This document shows, piece by piece, positions 53,803-62,193 of a DNA stretch of 64,000 nt. Under the pieces are notes generated by a model that saw only the letters and a list, made by a program, of their open reading frames with translations, was not told the origin of the DNA and searched no databases. How positions within the stretch are numbered: position 1 is the stretch's first letter; each line of letters begins with the position of its first letter. The DNA is from Bacillus safensis FO-36b (GTDB taxonomy: Bacteria > Bacillota > Bacilli > Bacillales > Bacillaceae). The position numbers and the translations under genes were made by a program. The DNA is taken from NCBI RefSeq assembly GCF_000691165.1, contig NZ_ASJD01000008.1, forward strand, positions 1-64,000, given 5' to 3'.

Positions 53803-54971
53803 TGAGCTTGTAATGAATGCGGTTTTGCTACAGCTTTAGTAAAGATTCCTGCAATACATATGGCAAATAGAACAAAGATAAAGGCATGAAGCAGTCCTAC
53901 TTGATTGGCAAGCAGCCCTAATATAGGAGGACCGGAAAGGGAGGCTGTGTAACCAGATAAGGTCACAATACTGACGCGTTTGACAGCGTACCTGCTATCA
54001 TCGCCAGCTGCAGAAATGGTCAGCGGAAAGCCTAAAGATGCGCCAAGTCCCCATAAAAAGATCGATATCATACATACAACAAGTGAAATTTTTAAAATGA
54101 CTAAAAATAGGCCGGCAGCTGCTGATAAAATCGCAACTCTTAGCAATAACACTCTGCCAAAGCGATCGATCAAACGTCCGCTGATCAGTCTGCCGCTAAT
54201 CATGCCGCACAAAAACAAAGCATAGATGACTGTACTCATGGAATGTGAAACTTGGTAGCCATCTACCATTGCAAGTGGAATCCAATCATTGGCCGAGCCT
54301 TCGACAAACGCAAGACATAAGGCGATCATCGCAAGAGATATCGTTCGTTTGTTCAGCCATGCCGTTTGACTAGACTCAACTGTATCGGGCAGCTTCTCAT
54401 GCTGATCCTTTCCTGTCCCATGCGGAATAAACCGTGTACAAATCAATATGCTGAGGAACAGCAGAAGGGCAATAGCGAGAAGGTGTATCAATACAGAGAT
54501 GCCTAGATGGATAAAAAGAATACCAGCACCTGCTCCAATTAAAGTCCCAATACTAAAGGAAGCGTGCAATATAGGCAGAATGGTTTTCTTGATGCTGTAT
54601 TCAATCTCTGTTCCTTCTAAGTTCATCGCTACATTACACATGCCAGAGCCTGCGCCAAAAAGAAAAAGACCAGAAGTGACGACAAAGATAGAAGAGAGTG
54701 TTGAACCAATGGCAAGAGTAGTAAATCCAAGGAACATCAAAAAAGCACTGATCACAATCGCCACTCGGCCGCCTTTTTTGCGGACGAATACATTTGAAAG
54801 AACAAGCCCAACAATTGAACCAACGGATAAACCAAGTAAAATAAGACCCATTGTTCCTGTGTTTGCTTGTAATAAATCTCTCACTTCCGGTGTCCGTGAA
54901 AACCATGTAGAAATGGAGATTCCAGACATCGTAAAGATCACAATAATTGCTTTATACCACTTTAATTCCAT
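53799..54971 (-). CDS. Major facilitator superfamily transporter
   Basis: 390 residues from ATG 54971 with GTGAGGGAT upstream; an in-frame GTG at 54983 overlaps it. Twelve predicted helices. The N-terminal half includes WFSRTPEVRDLLQANTGTMG and the second half GRLIDRFGRVLLLR (an MFS motif A-type loop). It resembles the FucP/YbjJ-like branch with about 390 residues. Substrate unknown. Divergent from maa. Confidence 0.8.
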   Translation of the reverse strand: MELKWYKAIIVIFTMSGISISTWFSRTPEVRDLLQANTGTMGLILLGLSVGSIVGLVLSNVFVRKKGGRVAIVISAFLMFLGFTTLAIGSTLSSIFVVTSGLFLFGAGSGMCNVAMNLEGTEIEYSIKKTILPILHASFSIGTLIGAGAGILFIHLGISVLIHLLAIALLLFLSILICTRFIPHGTGKDQHEKLPDTVESSQTAWLNKRTISLAMIALCLAFVEGSANDWIPLAMVDGYQVSHSMSTVIYALFLCGMISGRLISGRLIDRFGRVLLLRVAILSAAAGLFLVILKISLVVCMISIFLWGLGASLGFPLTISAAGDDSRYAVKRVSIVTLSGYTASLSGPPILGLLANQVGLLHAFIFVLFAICIAGIFTKAVAKPHSLQAH

Positions 54972-55196
54972 CAAATCCCTCACATTTAAAGATATATATG
55001 TTATTGAACAAATCTACTCGATTATAAATGAGACTTGCTGATTCGTAAATAACTTGCTGGAGGAACAAGGTCAATTCTAGTCAAAAGAAATCATTCCTTC
55101 CCAATTCTTATGATGAGAAGGTAAAATAAACATAAAGGGGGCGGTAGGATGTAATCATATCGCATCGGTATAAATAGAAGGGAGGAGGAGATCAAC

Positions 55197-55766
55197 ATGA
55201 AAAGTGAAAAGGAAAAAATGATCCAAGGAGAACATTATGTATCTAGTGACCAAACACTGATCGCAGATCGTGAAAGAGCCAGACAATTGACATACGCATA
55301 TCAGCAAACCAATCAGCAAAGAAAAAGAACATCCATTTTAAAGGAATTATTAGGCGCTTGCGGAAATGATGTCGTTTTTGAAGGAAGACTGCAGTGCGAT
55401 TACGGATACAATATCGAGATTGGTGAGCATTTTTTTGCAAATTTTGATGCAGTATTTTTAGACGTTTGCAAAATTACCATTGGACATCACTGTTTATTAG
55501 GTCCGAATGTACATATTTATACGGCTGGACACCCGCTTGATCCGATAGAACGTGCAAAGGGCATTGAATTCGGCAAACCAGTCACCATTGGAAACCATGT
55601 ATGGATTGGCGGCGGTGCTATTATTAATCCAGGTGTCACAATTGGTGACAATGCTGTCATTGCATCTGGTGCCGTTGTGACAAAAAGTGTTCCAGCAAAC
55701 GTGGTGGTTGGCGGAAATCCTGCGAAAATCATTAAATATCTTGATGAATCAAAATCTGGCGAATAA
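55197..55766 (+). CDS. maa: Maltose O-acetyltransferase (Maa-like)
   Basis: 189 residues. N-terminal Mac domain ([36 protein letters not shown]), then a left-handed beta-helix of hexapeptide repeats ([19 protein letters not shown] ... [20 protein letters not shown]). The catalytic His is in [10 protein letters not shown]. Transfers acetyl from acetyl-CoA to maltose or other sugars, possibly for detoxification. GGAGGAGGAGA precedes ATG 55197. Confidence 0.88.
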   Translation: MKSEKEKMIQGEHYVSSDQTLIADRERARQLTYAYQQTNQQRKRTSILKELLGACGNDVVFEGRLQCDYGYNIEIGEHFFANFDAVFLDVCKITIGHHCLLGPNVHIYTAGHPLDPIERAKGIEFGKPVTIGNHVWIGGGAIINPGVTIGDNAVIASGAVVTKSVPANVVVGGNPAKIIKYLDESKSGE

Positions 55767-55788
55767 ACGGCAGATTTTGATTTTTTCT
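55747..55788 (+). terminator. Terminator of maa
   Basis: AATCAAAATCTG (55747-55758) / CAGATTTTGATT (55771-55782), perfect 12-bp stem enclosing the stop codon, followed by T. Confidence 0.75.
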
Positions 55789-55848
55789 ATTTTGTCTCAA
55801 TAAGATAAGTATACTTAATTATGAGACAAGAGAAATTCGTTTAATGGA

Positions 55849-55880
<32 letters not shown>

Positions 55881-55902
55881 GAAATGAGAATACATATTAG
55901 CG

Positions 55903-56337
55903 TCATTCCATTATTTGAATCTCCATCCCCCATGATGTTGTGATATAGAAAAATCCAAGAGGGCTCAGCTCTCTAACTTTAACATCAGACTGTTCTGCAA
56001 AATATTTCAAAGCCTCTTCTATATTGGTCACTGTAATAGCTAAATGAGCTACACCGATATCACTCGGTTTTAGGTCAACATTCTGTTGATCTGGCGTCGA
56101 CCATTGGACCAGTTCGATCTTTCTACCGCCGTATTGCAAAAATGCCGCCCCTTCTACAACTGAATGATCGTGAACCCCAAAGTATCTTTTAAAACTATCG
56201 TCTTCAAAGTGCATCCGTCCTGGCCGGAACAAGACTTCAAAACCCAAAATATTAGTGAAGAATTCAACTGCTGCTTCGATATCGGGTACTACAAATCCTG
56301 AATGCTCTATTGTGCCTTGAAAAATTGTATTTTTCAT
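55903..56337 (-). CDS. VOC-superfamily (glyoxalase/bleomycin-resistance type) protein
   Basis: 144 residues from ATG 56337, with AAAGGGG about 9 bases upstream; the frame is open further upstream but without a site. VOC fold: IEHSGFVVPDIEAAVEFFTN with a metal-ligand-type His, FEVLFRPGRMHFED, and IGVAHLAITVTNIEEALKYF with a second His. Close in pattern to methylmalonyl-CoA epimerase-like dioxygenase-fold proteins. Substrate unknown. Part of a redox/electrophile-type cluster. Confidence 0.75.
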   Translation of the reverse strand: MKNTIFQGTIEHSGFVVPDIEAAVEFFTNILGFEVLFRPGRMHFEDDSFKRYFGVHDHSVVEGAAFLQYGGRKIELVQWSTPDQQNVDLKPSDIGVAHLAITVTNIEEALKYFAEQSDVKVRELSPLGFFYITTSWGMEIQIME

Positions 56338-56516
56338 ATCGCTAAACCCCTTTGATTTTTTTGGAAGTAAACGATTAATTATAAAGTAGTATTTAATGCA
56401 GCTATATAACACAAGCACCGATGATGTTGGCACTACTACAAGATTTAGAACAACAATACCTGAGCCTTGAGATACTATATTATTTTTTTGTAATTTCTAT
56501 CTTTTTTGATTATCCA

Positions 56517-57233
56517 TTAAAATTTACATGTTCCATCTGAACAATAATCATCGAGCAACGACTCTAATTTATGCTCTTCAACCTTAGCATTCGCGTACTC
56601 TTCTTTCCAAACCTGTTGTAATGTTTCTAAAAATACTTCGCTAGGTTGTGCTCCTGAGATGACATATTTATCATTCACTACGTAAAAGGGAACGCCCTGA
56701 ATCCCAATTTTTGATCCCTCGGCTCTATCAGCTGCAATATTCTCGCTATATTTATCATTTGCTAAAACATCCAAAGCTTCGTTGCCATCAAGACCTATTT
56801 CACTTGTAAGTTGAGCAAGTGTTGCGTGATCACCGATATCTAGTGAATCCGTGAAATGAGCTTTCAAAATACGCTCCATAAACTCCCGTATCTTCCCTTT
56901 CTCTTTTGCATAATAAGAAAGACGAAGTGCATCATATGAATTCGTGGGAATCATTGTATCAAATTGATAATCTAATCCAACATCTTTTGCTTTCTGTTTC
57001 AATTGATTGTTCAGTACTTTTGCTTTTTCATATGGGACACCATGCTTGGAGGATAATACTTGATGGATATCCATTCCTGTATTTTTTTTCGCATATGGAT
57101 CTAATTGAAAATGACGAAATAAGACTTCTACCTCTTCTTTATGTTCAAACTGTTCTAACCCTATTTCAAATTGACGTTTGCCAATATAACAAAACGGACA
57201 AACAAAATCAGACCAAATTTCTACTTTCATCAT
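56517..57233 (-). CDS. DsbA-family (FrnE-like) thiol oxidoreductase
   Basis: 238 residues. The redox motif CPFC is in VEIWSDFVCPFCYIGKRQFE (residues 12-15) and the cis-Pro region is GIQGVPFYVVNDKYVISGAQ. No signal peptide, so cytoplasmic. FrnE-like proteins isomerise or reduce disulfides, and relatives occur beside azoreductase genes. Ends with a CSDGTC pair of Cys. An 18-base sequence upstream is shared with azoR. Confidence 0.87.
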   Translation of the reverse strand: MMKVEIWSDFVCPFCYIGKRQFEIGLEQFEHKEEVEVLFRHFQLDPYAKKNTGMDIHQVLSSKHGVPYEKAKVLNNQLKQKAKDVGLDYQFDTMIPTNSYDALRLSYYAKEKGKIREFMERILKAHFTDSLDIGDHATLAQLTSEIGLDGNEALDVLANDKYSENIAADRAEGSKIGIQGVPFYVVNDKYVISGAQPSEVFLETLQQVWKEEYANAKVEEHKLESLLDDYCSDGTCKF

Positions 57234-57245
57234 ATGTTCCCCCTT

Positions 57246-57263
57246 TATGATTTTGATGAATGT
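57246..57263. repeat. 18-bp motif upstream of the DsbA-like gene
   Basis: TATGATTTTGATGAATGT, identical to 57956-57973 upstream of azoR. It could be an operator or a leftover of duplication. Confidence 0.6.
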
Positions 57264-57319
57264 GCGAGGGGGATTATGTTAATAAACATCTTTTTAACGA
57301 ATCCCACCAAAGCTCTTTT

Positions 57320-57940
57320 TTAAAAAGTTCGTGCTGCCGCTTTTGCCTTTTCAATTGCTGCAGCAACAACTTCTTCTTTCTTAGTTGGATCATAGTCAAT
57401 ACCTTCAACAAAAATCGTTGGTTCCACTTCAATTCCAACAAACTTTAGCGCACCTCTCACGTAAGAATCGGAATGTTCCATTCCAATTGCCTGCGAATAA
57501 AATCCTCCCATTCCATGAATATGGACTGCTTTTTTTCCTTTGATCAATCCTTCTGGACCTTCTGCTGTATATTTAAACGTTTTTCCAGCACTCATGATTG
57601 TATCAAAATAGGCTTTTAATAATGGTTGGATTCCTAAATTCCACATTGAAGACTGAATGATGTATTTATCTGCTTCCATAAATTGCTTTGTGAATGCATT
57701 CACTGCTTCTATTTTTTGTGCTTCAACATCTGTTAGCGCTTCGCCACTTCTTAACTTCTTTTGTCCAGTTAAAAAATCAGCATCAATTAATGGAACATTT
57801 GCATAATAGACATCTACTTCTATTATTTCATCCGTTGGATTTACTTCCTTATATTCATTGATAAATGCTCTAGCAACTTGCGTACTTCTTGATTGTTCCT
57901 CACTTTGGGGTGTTCCTTTAACAAATAATACTTTTGACAT
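57320..57940 (-). CDS. azoR: FMN-dependent NADH-azoreductase
   Basis: 206 residues. Flavodoxin-like fold: SKVLFVKGTPQSEEQSRSTQ with the FMN phosphate loop, QSSMWNLGIQPLLKAYFDTI, and GKKAVHIHGMGGFYSQ. This is the AzoR/AcpD family, which reduces azo dyes and quinones with two electrons, protecting against thiol-reactive electrophiles; B. subtilis AzoR1/AzoR2 are controlled by YodB/MhqR. GAGGAGAC precedes ATG 57940. Symbol is by family. Confidence 0.9.
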   Translation of the reverse strand: MSKVLFVKGTPQSEEQSRSTQVARAFINEYKEVNPTDEIIEVDVYYANVPLIDADFLTGQKKLRSGEALTDVEAQKIEAVNAFTKQFMEADKYIIQSSMWNLGIQPLLKAYFDTIMSAGKTFKYTAEGPEGLIKGKKAVHIHGMGGFYSQAIGMEHSDSYVRGALKFVGIEVEPTIFVEGIDYDPTKKEEVVAAAIEKAKAAARTF

Positions 57941-57955
57941 GATTATTGTCTCCTC

Positions 57956-57973
57956 TATGATTTTGATGAATGT
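57956..57973. repeat. 18-bp motif upstream of azoR
   Basis: TATGATTTTGATGAATGT, the second exact copy; it lies 15 bases upstream of the azoR start, with TCTCC (the azoR ribosome site complement) adjacent. Confidence 0.6.
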
Positions 57974-58008
57974 TTTTTATGCCTAAACATTTTTTGAATA
58001 CTTATAAA

Positions 58009-58050
58009 AAGAATTTACATGTTTCATCTAAACAATATTTTCGGTATGAT
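58009..58050 (-). pseudogene. Remnant of the C-terminus of a second DsbA-like gene
   Basis: On the minus strand the codons read ESYRKYCLDETCKF, matching the end of the DsbA-like protein at 56517 (LLDDYCSDGTCKF). No other part of such a gene is present. It sits directly upstream of azoR, so a former DsbA-like/azoR pair seems to have been partly deleted. Confidence 0.55.
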
Positions 58051-58095
58051 TCCTATAATTTTTGCTGAATCAACACCCTCACACAAAAAGCTGAA

Positions 58096-58740
58096 TTAAT
58101 GATTATAGACAATGGGCATTTTTCCGATTAATTGGCTTTGCCTAGCGGCGTCATACATGAGTTTAGCGACATTTTCCCTTGATACGGACATTTTAGCTGG
58201 CTGATCGCCGAATGAATAACCGTAAGATTGCCCTTTGTATTTGATATTAGGATTAATGATTCGAACGACTGTCCAATCCAGGTTTGATTGTTTAATCAGT
58301 TCTCCTATCTTCTTCATTTCGGCATAACCATTTGGCATGAAAAGTTTAGGCAGTATTCTCGGCAGTATCGTCGATAAGCTTTTCTTATCGTCTTCAGATT
58401 GCAAGGCTGGCGTCGCGAGTGTAATCAATCTTTTTTTGGTGAACTTCTTCATCGCTTTGACAATCCGGTTATGTCCGTCGGCAATCGGTGTGCCTTTTCG
58501 TTTTCGCGACAAATCAATCCCGGGGCCTAAGGTGCTTATCACGACATCAGCTTCTGAAACTGCCGTTTCAATAGCTGAAGTGTTCGTTAGTTCCCCCGTT
58601 ACAATGCGTAAATTCGAATGCTTTTGCTTGATTTTCTCAGGGTTTCTAACATATACCGTAACGAAATCTCCGTTTTCTAATGCAAACTGTGTTAAAAGTT
58701 GACCGATTGCACCAGTTGCCCCAAAAATAGTGATGTTCAT
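58096..58740 (-). CDS. NAD(P)-binding SDR-a/NmrA-like reductase
   Basis: 214 residues. Rossmann motif MNITIFGATGAIGQLLTQFA at the N-terminus, VYVRNPEKIKQKHSNLRIVT and DVVISTLGPG. Ends with a putative substrate region (DWTVVRIINPNIKYKGQSYG). Atypical short-chain reductase of the NmrA/flavin-reductase-like group; activity unknown. Divergent from a TetR regulator with palindromic sites in between, so probably its target. AAGGAGAT precedes ATG 58740. Confidence 0.8.
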   Translation of the reverse strand: MNITIFGATGAIGQLLTQFALENGDFVTVYVRNPEKIKQKHSNLRIVTGELTNTSAIETAVSEADVVISTLGPGIDLSRKRKGTPIADGHNRIVKAMKKFTKKRLITLATPALQSEDDKKSLSTILPRILPKLFMPNGYAEMKKIGELIKQSNLDWTVVRIINPNIKYKGQSYGYSFGDQPAKMSVSRENVAKLMYDAARQSQLIGKMPIVYNH

Positions 58741-58820
58741 GGTCTTCTATCTCCTTTTGTTATTCTGAATGATCACAATTAATTCCTTGATCAAAACTTT
58801 TTCGTAATAACATGTGTTAT

Positions 58821-58909
58821 TTAAGCAACGCGCGTTGTATAATTTGATAATAAGATGAAAAAGAATAATAAACAATAACCAAAATAGCCAATATGTTGTT
58901 TACGCAACA
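58821..58909. promoter_or_regulatory. Palindromic operators between the reductase and TetR genes
   Basis: CAACGCGCGTTG (58826-58837) is a perfect 12-bp palindrome immediately before a -10-like TATAAT (58838-58843). TGTTG-N6-CAACA (58894-58909) is a second dyad with the same CAAC half-site. Probably bound by the adjacent TetR protein. Confidence 0.55.
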
Positions 58910-58966
58910 CTTCTATTGTATTGTCGTTTTTAAACACCATATGAACCCTTAAAAGGAGAAGAAAAA

Positions 58967-59554
58967 ATGATTATGCCAAAAAAAGATCCAAGAACACTTC
59001 GTACAAGACAATTGATTGTAGACTCTTTTCTTTCGTTAGCTAGTGAAAAAGATTTCAACAATATAACGGTACGTGATATCACAGAAAAGGCTACTATTAA
59101 CCGCGCTACATTTTATGCGCACTTTGACGATAAATTTGATTTATTACATTCTACAATCACCAATACATTTACAGACAAATTGAAAAAAAGACTAAATGAT
59201 CACGATGGATTCAATGAAAAAGTCATTGCAAATATTTTTCTAGCCATGTGTGATCACCATAAAGAGCTAAGCGAATTATGTCCTAAAGGTTATCATTCTT
59301 TAGGAACGATTATAGAAAGTAAAATTAAAGAGGAGTTACAGAAGCTCATAGCTGATCTTGTGCTAAAAGGAACTGAAAATACGATTGAATTAGAGGATAA
59401 ACAATTGATAACAATCCTATCTACTATGCTAAGTTGGGGGATATACGGAGCTGCATACACATGGAATAAGGATGGTAGACCTATTTCATCAGAAGAGCTA
59501 GTGACTAAGACCCTGCCTATCTTTAAAAATGGTATGAGTAAGTATTTTCTTTAA
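58967..59554 (+). CDS. TetR/AcrR-family transcriptional regulator
   Basis: 195 residues from ATG 58967 (or 58973) behind AAAAGGAGAAG. HTH region: RQLIVDSFLSLASEKDFNNI and TEKATINRATFYAHFDDKFD. The C-terminal half is of the TetR_C_33/YxbF-like type. Divergently placed to the NAD(P)-binding reductase with palindromes between; likely represses it and itself. Inducer unknown. Confidence 0.87.
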   Translation: MIMPKKDPRTLRTRQLIVDSFLSLASEKDFNNITVRDITEKATINRATFYAHFDDKFDLLHSTITNTFTDKLKKRLNDHDGFNEKVIANIFLAMCDHHKELSELCPKGYHSLGTIIESKIKEELQKLIADLVLKGTENTIELEDKQLITILSTMLSWGIYGAAYTWNKDGRPISSEELVTKTLPIFKNGMSKYFL

Positions 59555-59907
59555 TGAATATCAATTATTTTCAGCCATTTTAAAGTAGCCTTTATTAATT
59601 ACGCAACAAATCGTTATTAGAATAAAACAGTTGCTGTAATTGGCAGTGGGCATTCTTTAGCTGCCGGTTATGAGCAGGCTCGATTTGTTTTTGCTTAAAG
59701 GACTGGTGATTAAGAGTCTGCTGAACGTATAGAACTTAAGTTACAAAGCTTTACCTTCTTGTACAGGTCTATCCTTTTGTTTGTCTAAATCTCACCTCTT
59801 TTAAATTTCAAAAACTTCTACGACCTTCTCAATAAATTAAATCGGTCGTAGAGGTTGGGCCTTTTTGGGCTTCCTTGATTTGTTACCGAATTTGTTGGTA
59901 CTGTAAA
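59555..59907. other. Gap with decayed coding remnant and a hairpin
   Basis: TTACGCAACA (59599-59608) repeats the TetR half-site found at 58900-58909. At about 59620-59698 a frame reads VAVIGSGHSLAAGYEQARFV and ends FA-stop without a start or ribosome site, so it looks like the end of a lost gene that I cannot name. TCTACGACC (59817-59825) pairs with GGTCGTAGA (59844-59852) across an 18-nt loop. No intact gene. Confidence 0.4.
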
Positions 59908-60489
59908 TCAAATATTCTGGGATATTTCTTTTAAAAATTGCTTTCTCTTTTCATCTGTTGTTAAGTTAACTCCCGAAAAATGAATCCATTTCGTGGATTC
60001 ATTTTTAATTCCCAAGTCAGCAAGAGTTCTGTTAATAAAAACGCTTTGAATCGCATTCCCGCCTTCAGATTCTATATAATCCTTATCTGTTGTAGATGTT
60101 GAGATCACGGTTGTTTTTTTAATATGTGTCAATAAACCTTTTAAAGCCCCAGTGTTTTTATCTTCCAAGAATGCGAAACCTCTTAACATGACTTTATCAA
60201 TAAATCCTTTTAAAATTGCAGGTAAATCCCACCACCAGACAGGAAATATAAATATTAATTCAGTTGACTGACTTAATTTCTTTTGATAATCCTTAACTAA
60301 TTGATAAGGCGTTTCTCCTTTATGAAAATACTTCAATTCCTCAGCTGAAAAAACGGGATTGAACCCATCTTTATATAAATCGATCACTTGAAATGGTTCT
60401 CTCTTTGTTTCTAGATTTTCTGTAATGGAAGTCAAAATGGCATGATTATAGCTTCCGTCCCAAGGATGTGCATAGACAATTGTTTTCAT
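59908..60489 (-). CDS. Flavodoxin-like NAD(P)H oxidoreductase (MdaB/KefF type)
   Basis: 193 residues. MKTIVYAHPWDGSYNHAILT is the Flavodoxin_2 family start, and IFIFPVWWWDLPAILKGFID is its FMN-binding signature; RGFAFLEDK also fits. Reduces quinones or similar with NAD(P)H. Divergent from an HxlR regulator, a common pairing for electrophile-inducible reductases. Start ATG 60489 is preceded by AGGGTGA. Confidence 0.87.
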   Translation of the reverse strand: MKTIVYAHPWDGSYNHAILTSITENLETKREPFQVIDLYKDGFNPVFSAEELKYFHKGETPYQLVKDYQKKLSQSTELIFIFPVWWWDLPAILKGFIDKVMLRGFAFLEDKNTGALKGLLTHIKKTTVISTSTTDKDYIESEGGNAIQSVFINRTLADLGIKNESTKWIHFSGVNLTTDEKRKQFLKEISQNI

Positions 60490-60557
60490 GATTCATTCAC
60501 CCTTTTTATTATTTTTCATCATATTTTGATGTACATTCATTTTATTGTATGCTATAA

Positions 60558-60572
60558 CGTACTACAAGTACG
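60558..60572. promoter_or_regulatory. Operator-like palindrome in the HxlR/reductase intergenic region
   Basis: CGTACT-ACA-AGTACG, perfect 6-bp arms with a 3-bp centre, 40 bases before the HxlR start. Such TACT/AGTA dyads are typical HxlR (YodB/HypR) sites. Confidence 0.65.
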
Positions 60573-60611
60573 GTAATTAAAGTGCGATACTAACCTAAAG
60601 GAGAGTGTAAA

Positions 60612-60956
60612 ATGACCGAAGAATCCTTTACAGCTCATGTTGATCTAAAAGAAACTGGATTTGGGTACACTTTATCATTAATTGGTGGGAAATATAAGAT
60701 GACGGTACTGTATGCTTTATATGCAAACAATGCTCCTATTCGCTATAATCAGTTGAAGCGATTGCTTGGGGCAATCTCTTTTAAAACATTAACCAATACA
60801 CTAAAAGAACTTGAAGCAGATCAGTTAATTAATCGTAAAGAATATCCTCAAGTGCCTCCAAAAGTAGAATATAGTTTATCGGAAAAGGGATTATCATTGA
60901 TCCCTGTATTAGATGCGATTTGTTATTGGGGGGAAGAACAAATGAAAATGAAATAG
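60612..60956 (+). CDS. HxlR/DUF24-family transcriptional regulator
   Basis: 114 residues. Winged helix with GFGYTLSLIGGKYKMTVLYA, IRYNQLKRLLGAISFKTLTN and NRKEYPQVPPKVEYSLSEKG, the HxlR hallmark. It lacks the conserved N-terminal Cys of YodB; the only Cys visible is in DAICYWG near the C-terminus. Likely regulates the divergent flavodoxin-like reductase. AAAGGAGAG precedes ATG 60612. Confidence 0.88.
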   Translation: MTEESFTAHVDLKETGFGYTLSLIGGKYKMTVLYALYANNAPIRYNQLKRLLGAISFKTLTNTLKELEADQLINRKEYPQVPPKVEYSLSEKGLSLIPVLDAICYWGEEQMKMK

Positions 60957-61537
60957 TTAGGCTGGCAAATCTTTCTCCTCAAACACATCCTTTTTAATTT
61001 TAAGTTCATTTCTCTCAAAACGTGCTATATCTTTCCTCGTTCCGATGACAATTTGAGCTATCCGTTTGACCAAATCTCTTTCTGGTTCCATAACAGAGGC
61101 TGAAGTTTTTGTGTTGCAATTGATGAGCACAAAAAAAGAGCCTTTGCTGGCTCCTTATTGTTAATCATATAAAGTTGATCTTAAGACTTTGAAAAGCCTG
61201 TTCTCCATGTGGGATATTTAAGAATCCACCCAATTTCGTTCTTGGCTTTGTGGTTCGAGGCCCCTCTCTCCCAAGAGTTTGTTCCTGATTGAGTGTGAGG
61301 ATACGATAAACCAGTTTTTGTCTTGAAGGGTGCCTTTTAAGAAGCTGCTGCACAACGGTACCACTTGGAATTTGTATCAATGCGAACAAAGAAGGACATT
61401 TTGTCCTTCCTTTCTTGTACCTGCTTGAGGTTATGTTTTGCAGATCAATATATAGCTCATTCGGGTAAATCCTTATTGCACTTTCACAATCTTATACTTA
61501 TTCGACTTCCCCTATGCCCCTATGAAGAGAATGAAAT
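60957..61537. other. Long gap without a credible gene
   Basis: Contains a terminator-like hairpin GAGCC-TTTGCT-GGCTC (61137-61152), and a perfect hairpin GAAGGACA-TTT-TGTCCTTC (about 61391-61409) with a T-rich tail. A minus-strand frame at 61165-61389 has no ribosome-binding site and no recognisable domain. The stretch may be old mobile-element or recombination debris; nothing can be named. Confidence 0.4.
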
Positions 61538-62188
61538 CTAAAAATGAATGATTCCTAATTCTATTGATGTTTTAATTGCTTCAGCTCTTGATGTCACATT
61601 TAGTTTTTGATAAATGTTTGTTAAATGTGCTTTTACAGTTCTTTCAGAAATTCCCATATCGAATGCAATTTCCTTACTCCGGAACCCTCTAGCTACTGCT
61701 TGCAAAACGAGCATCTCTTTTTCGGTAAGCGAGTGGTTGTCTGTTTTCAATTTTTCTTGAGGTTCTTTGTGTGCGGTTGATTCAAACACCTTTGAGGCCA
61801 CATTTGATTGAAGTAAAATGTCTCCTCTGATGGCTGCTTCAATTGTATTAAATAAGTTTTCTCTGCTGGTATCCTTTAAGAGGTAGCCTTTTGCACCAAG
61901 CTGTAACCCTTGAATCATTAAGTTCTCTTCATTATAAGTAGTCAGAATGAGTACGGGAACTTTTATTTGAAGAGACTGCATTTCTCTAAGCATATCAAGC
62001 CCGCTCATCATAGGCATGTTGAGGTCAAGTAATACAAGGTCTGGGGATTTTTCTTTTATGACATCTAACCCCTTTCCTCCATCTTCTGCTTCTCCAACAA
62101 CTTCAAATCTTTCGTCTGTTTCAAGAATTAATTTTAATCCTTCTCTCACAACATAATGATCATCCACAATCACAATTCGATAAGACAC
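61538..62188 (-). CDS. ydfI: NarL/FixJ-type response regulator (YdfI-like)
   Basis: 216 residues. Receiver domain with acidic pair in VIVDDHYVV and phospho-acceptor Asp in DLVLLDLNMP, Thr in LILTTYNEE and Lys in YLLKDTS. C-terminal LuxR-type HTH (LTEKEMLVLQAVARGFRSKE, ISERTVKAHLTNIYQKL). It lies 5 bases after the sensor kinase gene and downstream of an MMPL exporter. This is the set ydfH-ydfI-ydfJ of B. subtilis, where YdfI activates ydfJ; the symbol rests on that context. Confidence 0.88.
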   Translation of the reverse strand: MSYRIVIVDDHYVVREGLKLILETDERFEVVGEAEDGGKGLDVIKEKSPDLVLLDLNMPMMSGLDMLREMQSLQIKVPVLILTTYNEENLMIQGLQLGAKGYLLKDTSRENLFNTIEAAIRGDILLQSNVASKVFESTAHKEPQEKLKTDNHSLTEKEMLVLQAVARGFRSKEIAFDMGISERTVKAHLTNIYQKLNVTSRAEAIKTSIELGIIHF

Positions 62189-62193
62189 TGTAT

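Noticed and set aside
61165..61389. Minus-strand 74-codon frame
   Set aside because: No ribosome-binding site, no domain, and it ends amid other debris; not credible as a gene.
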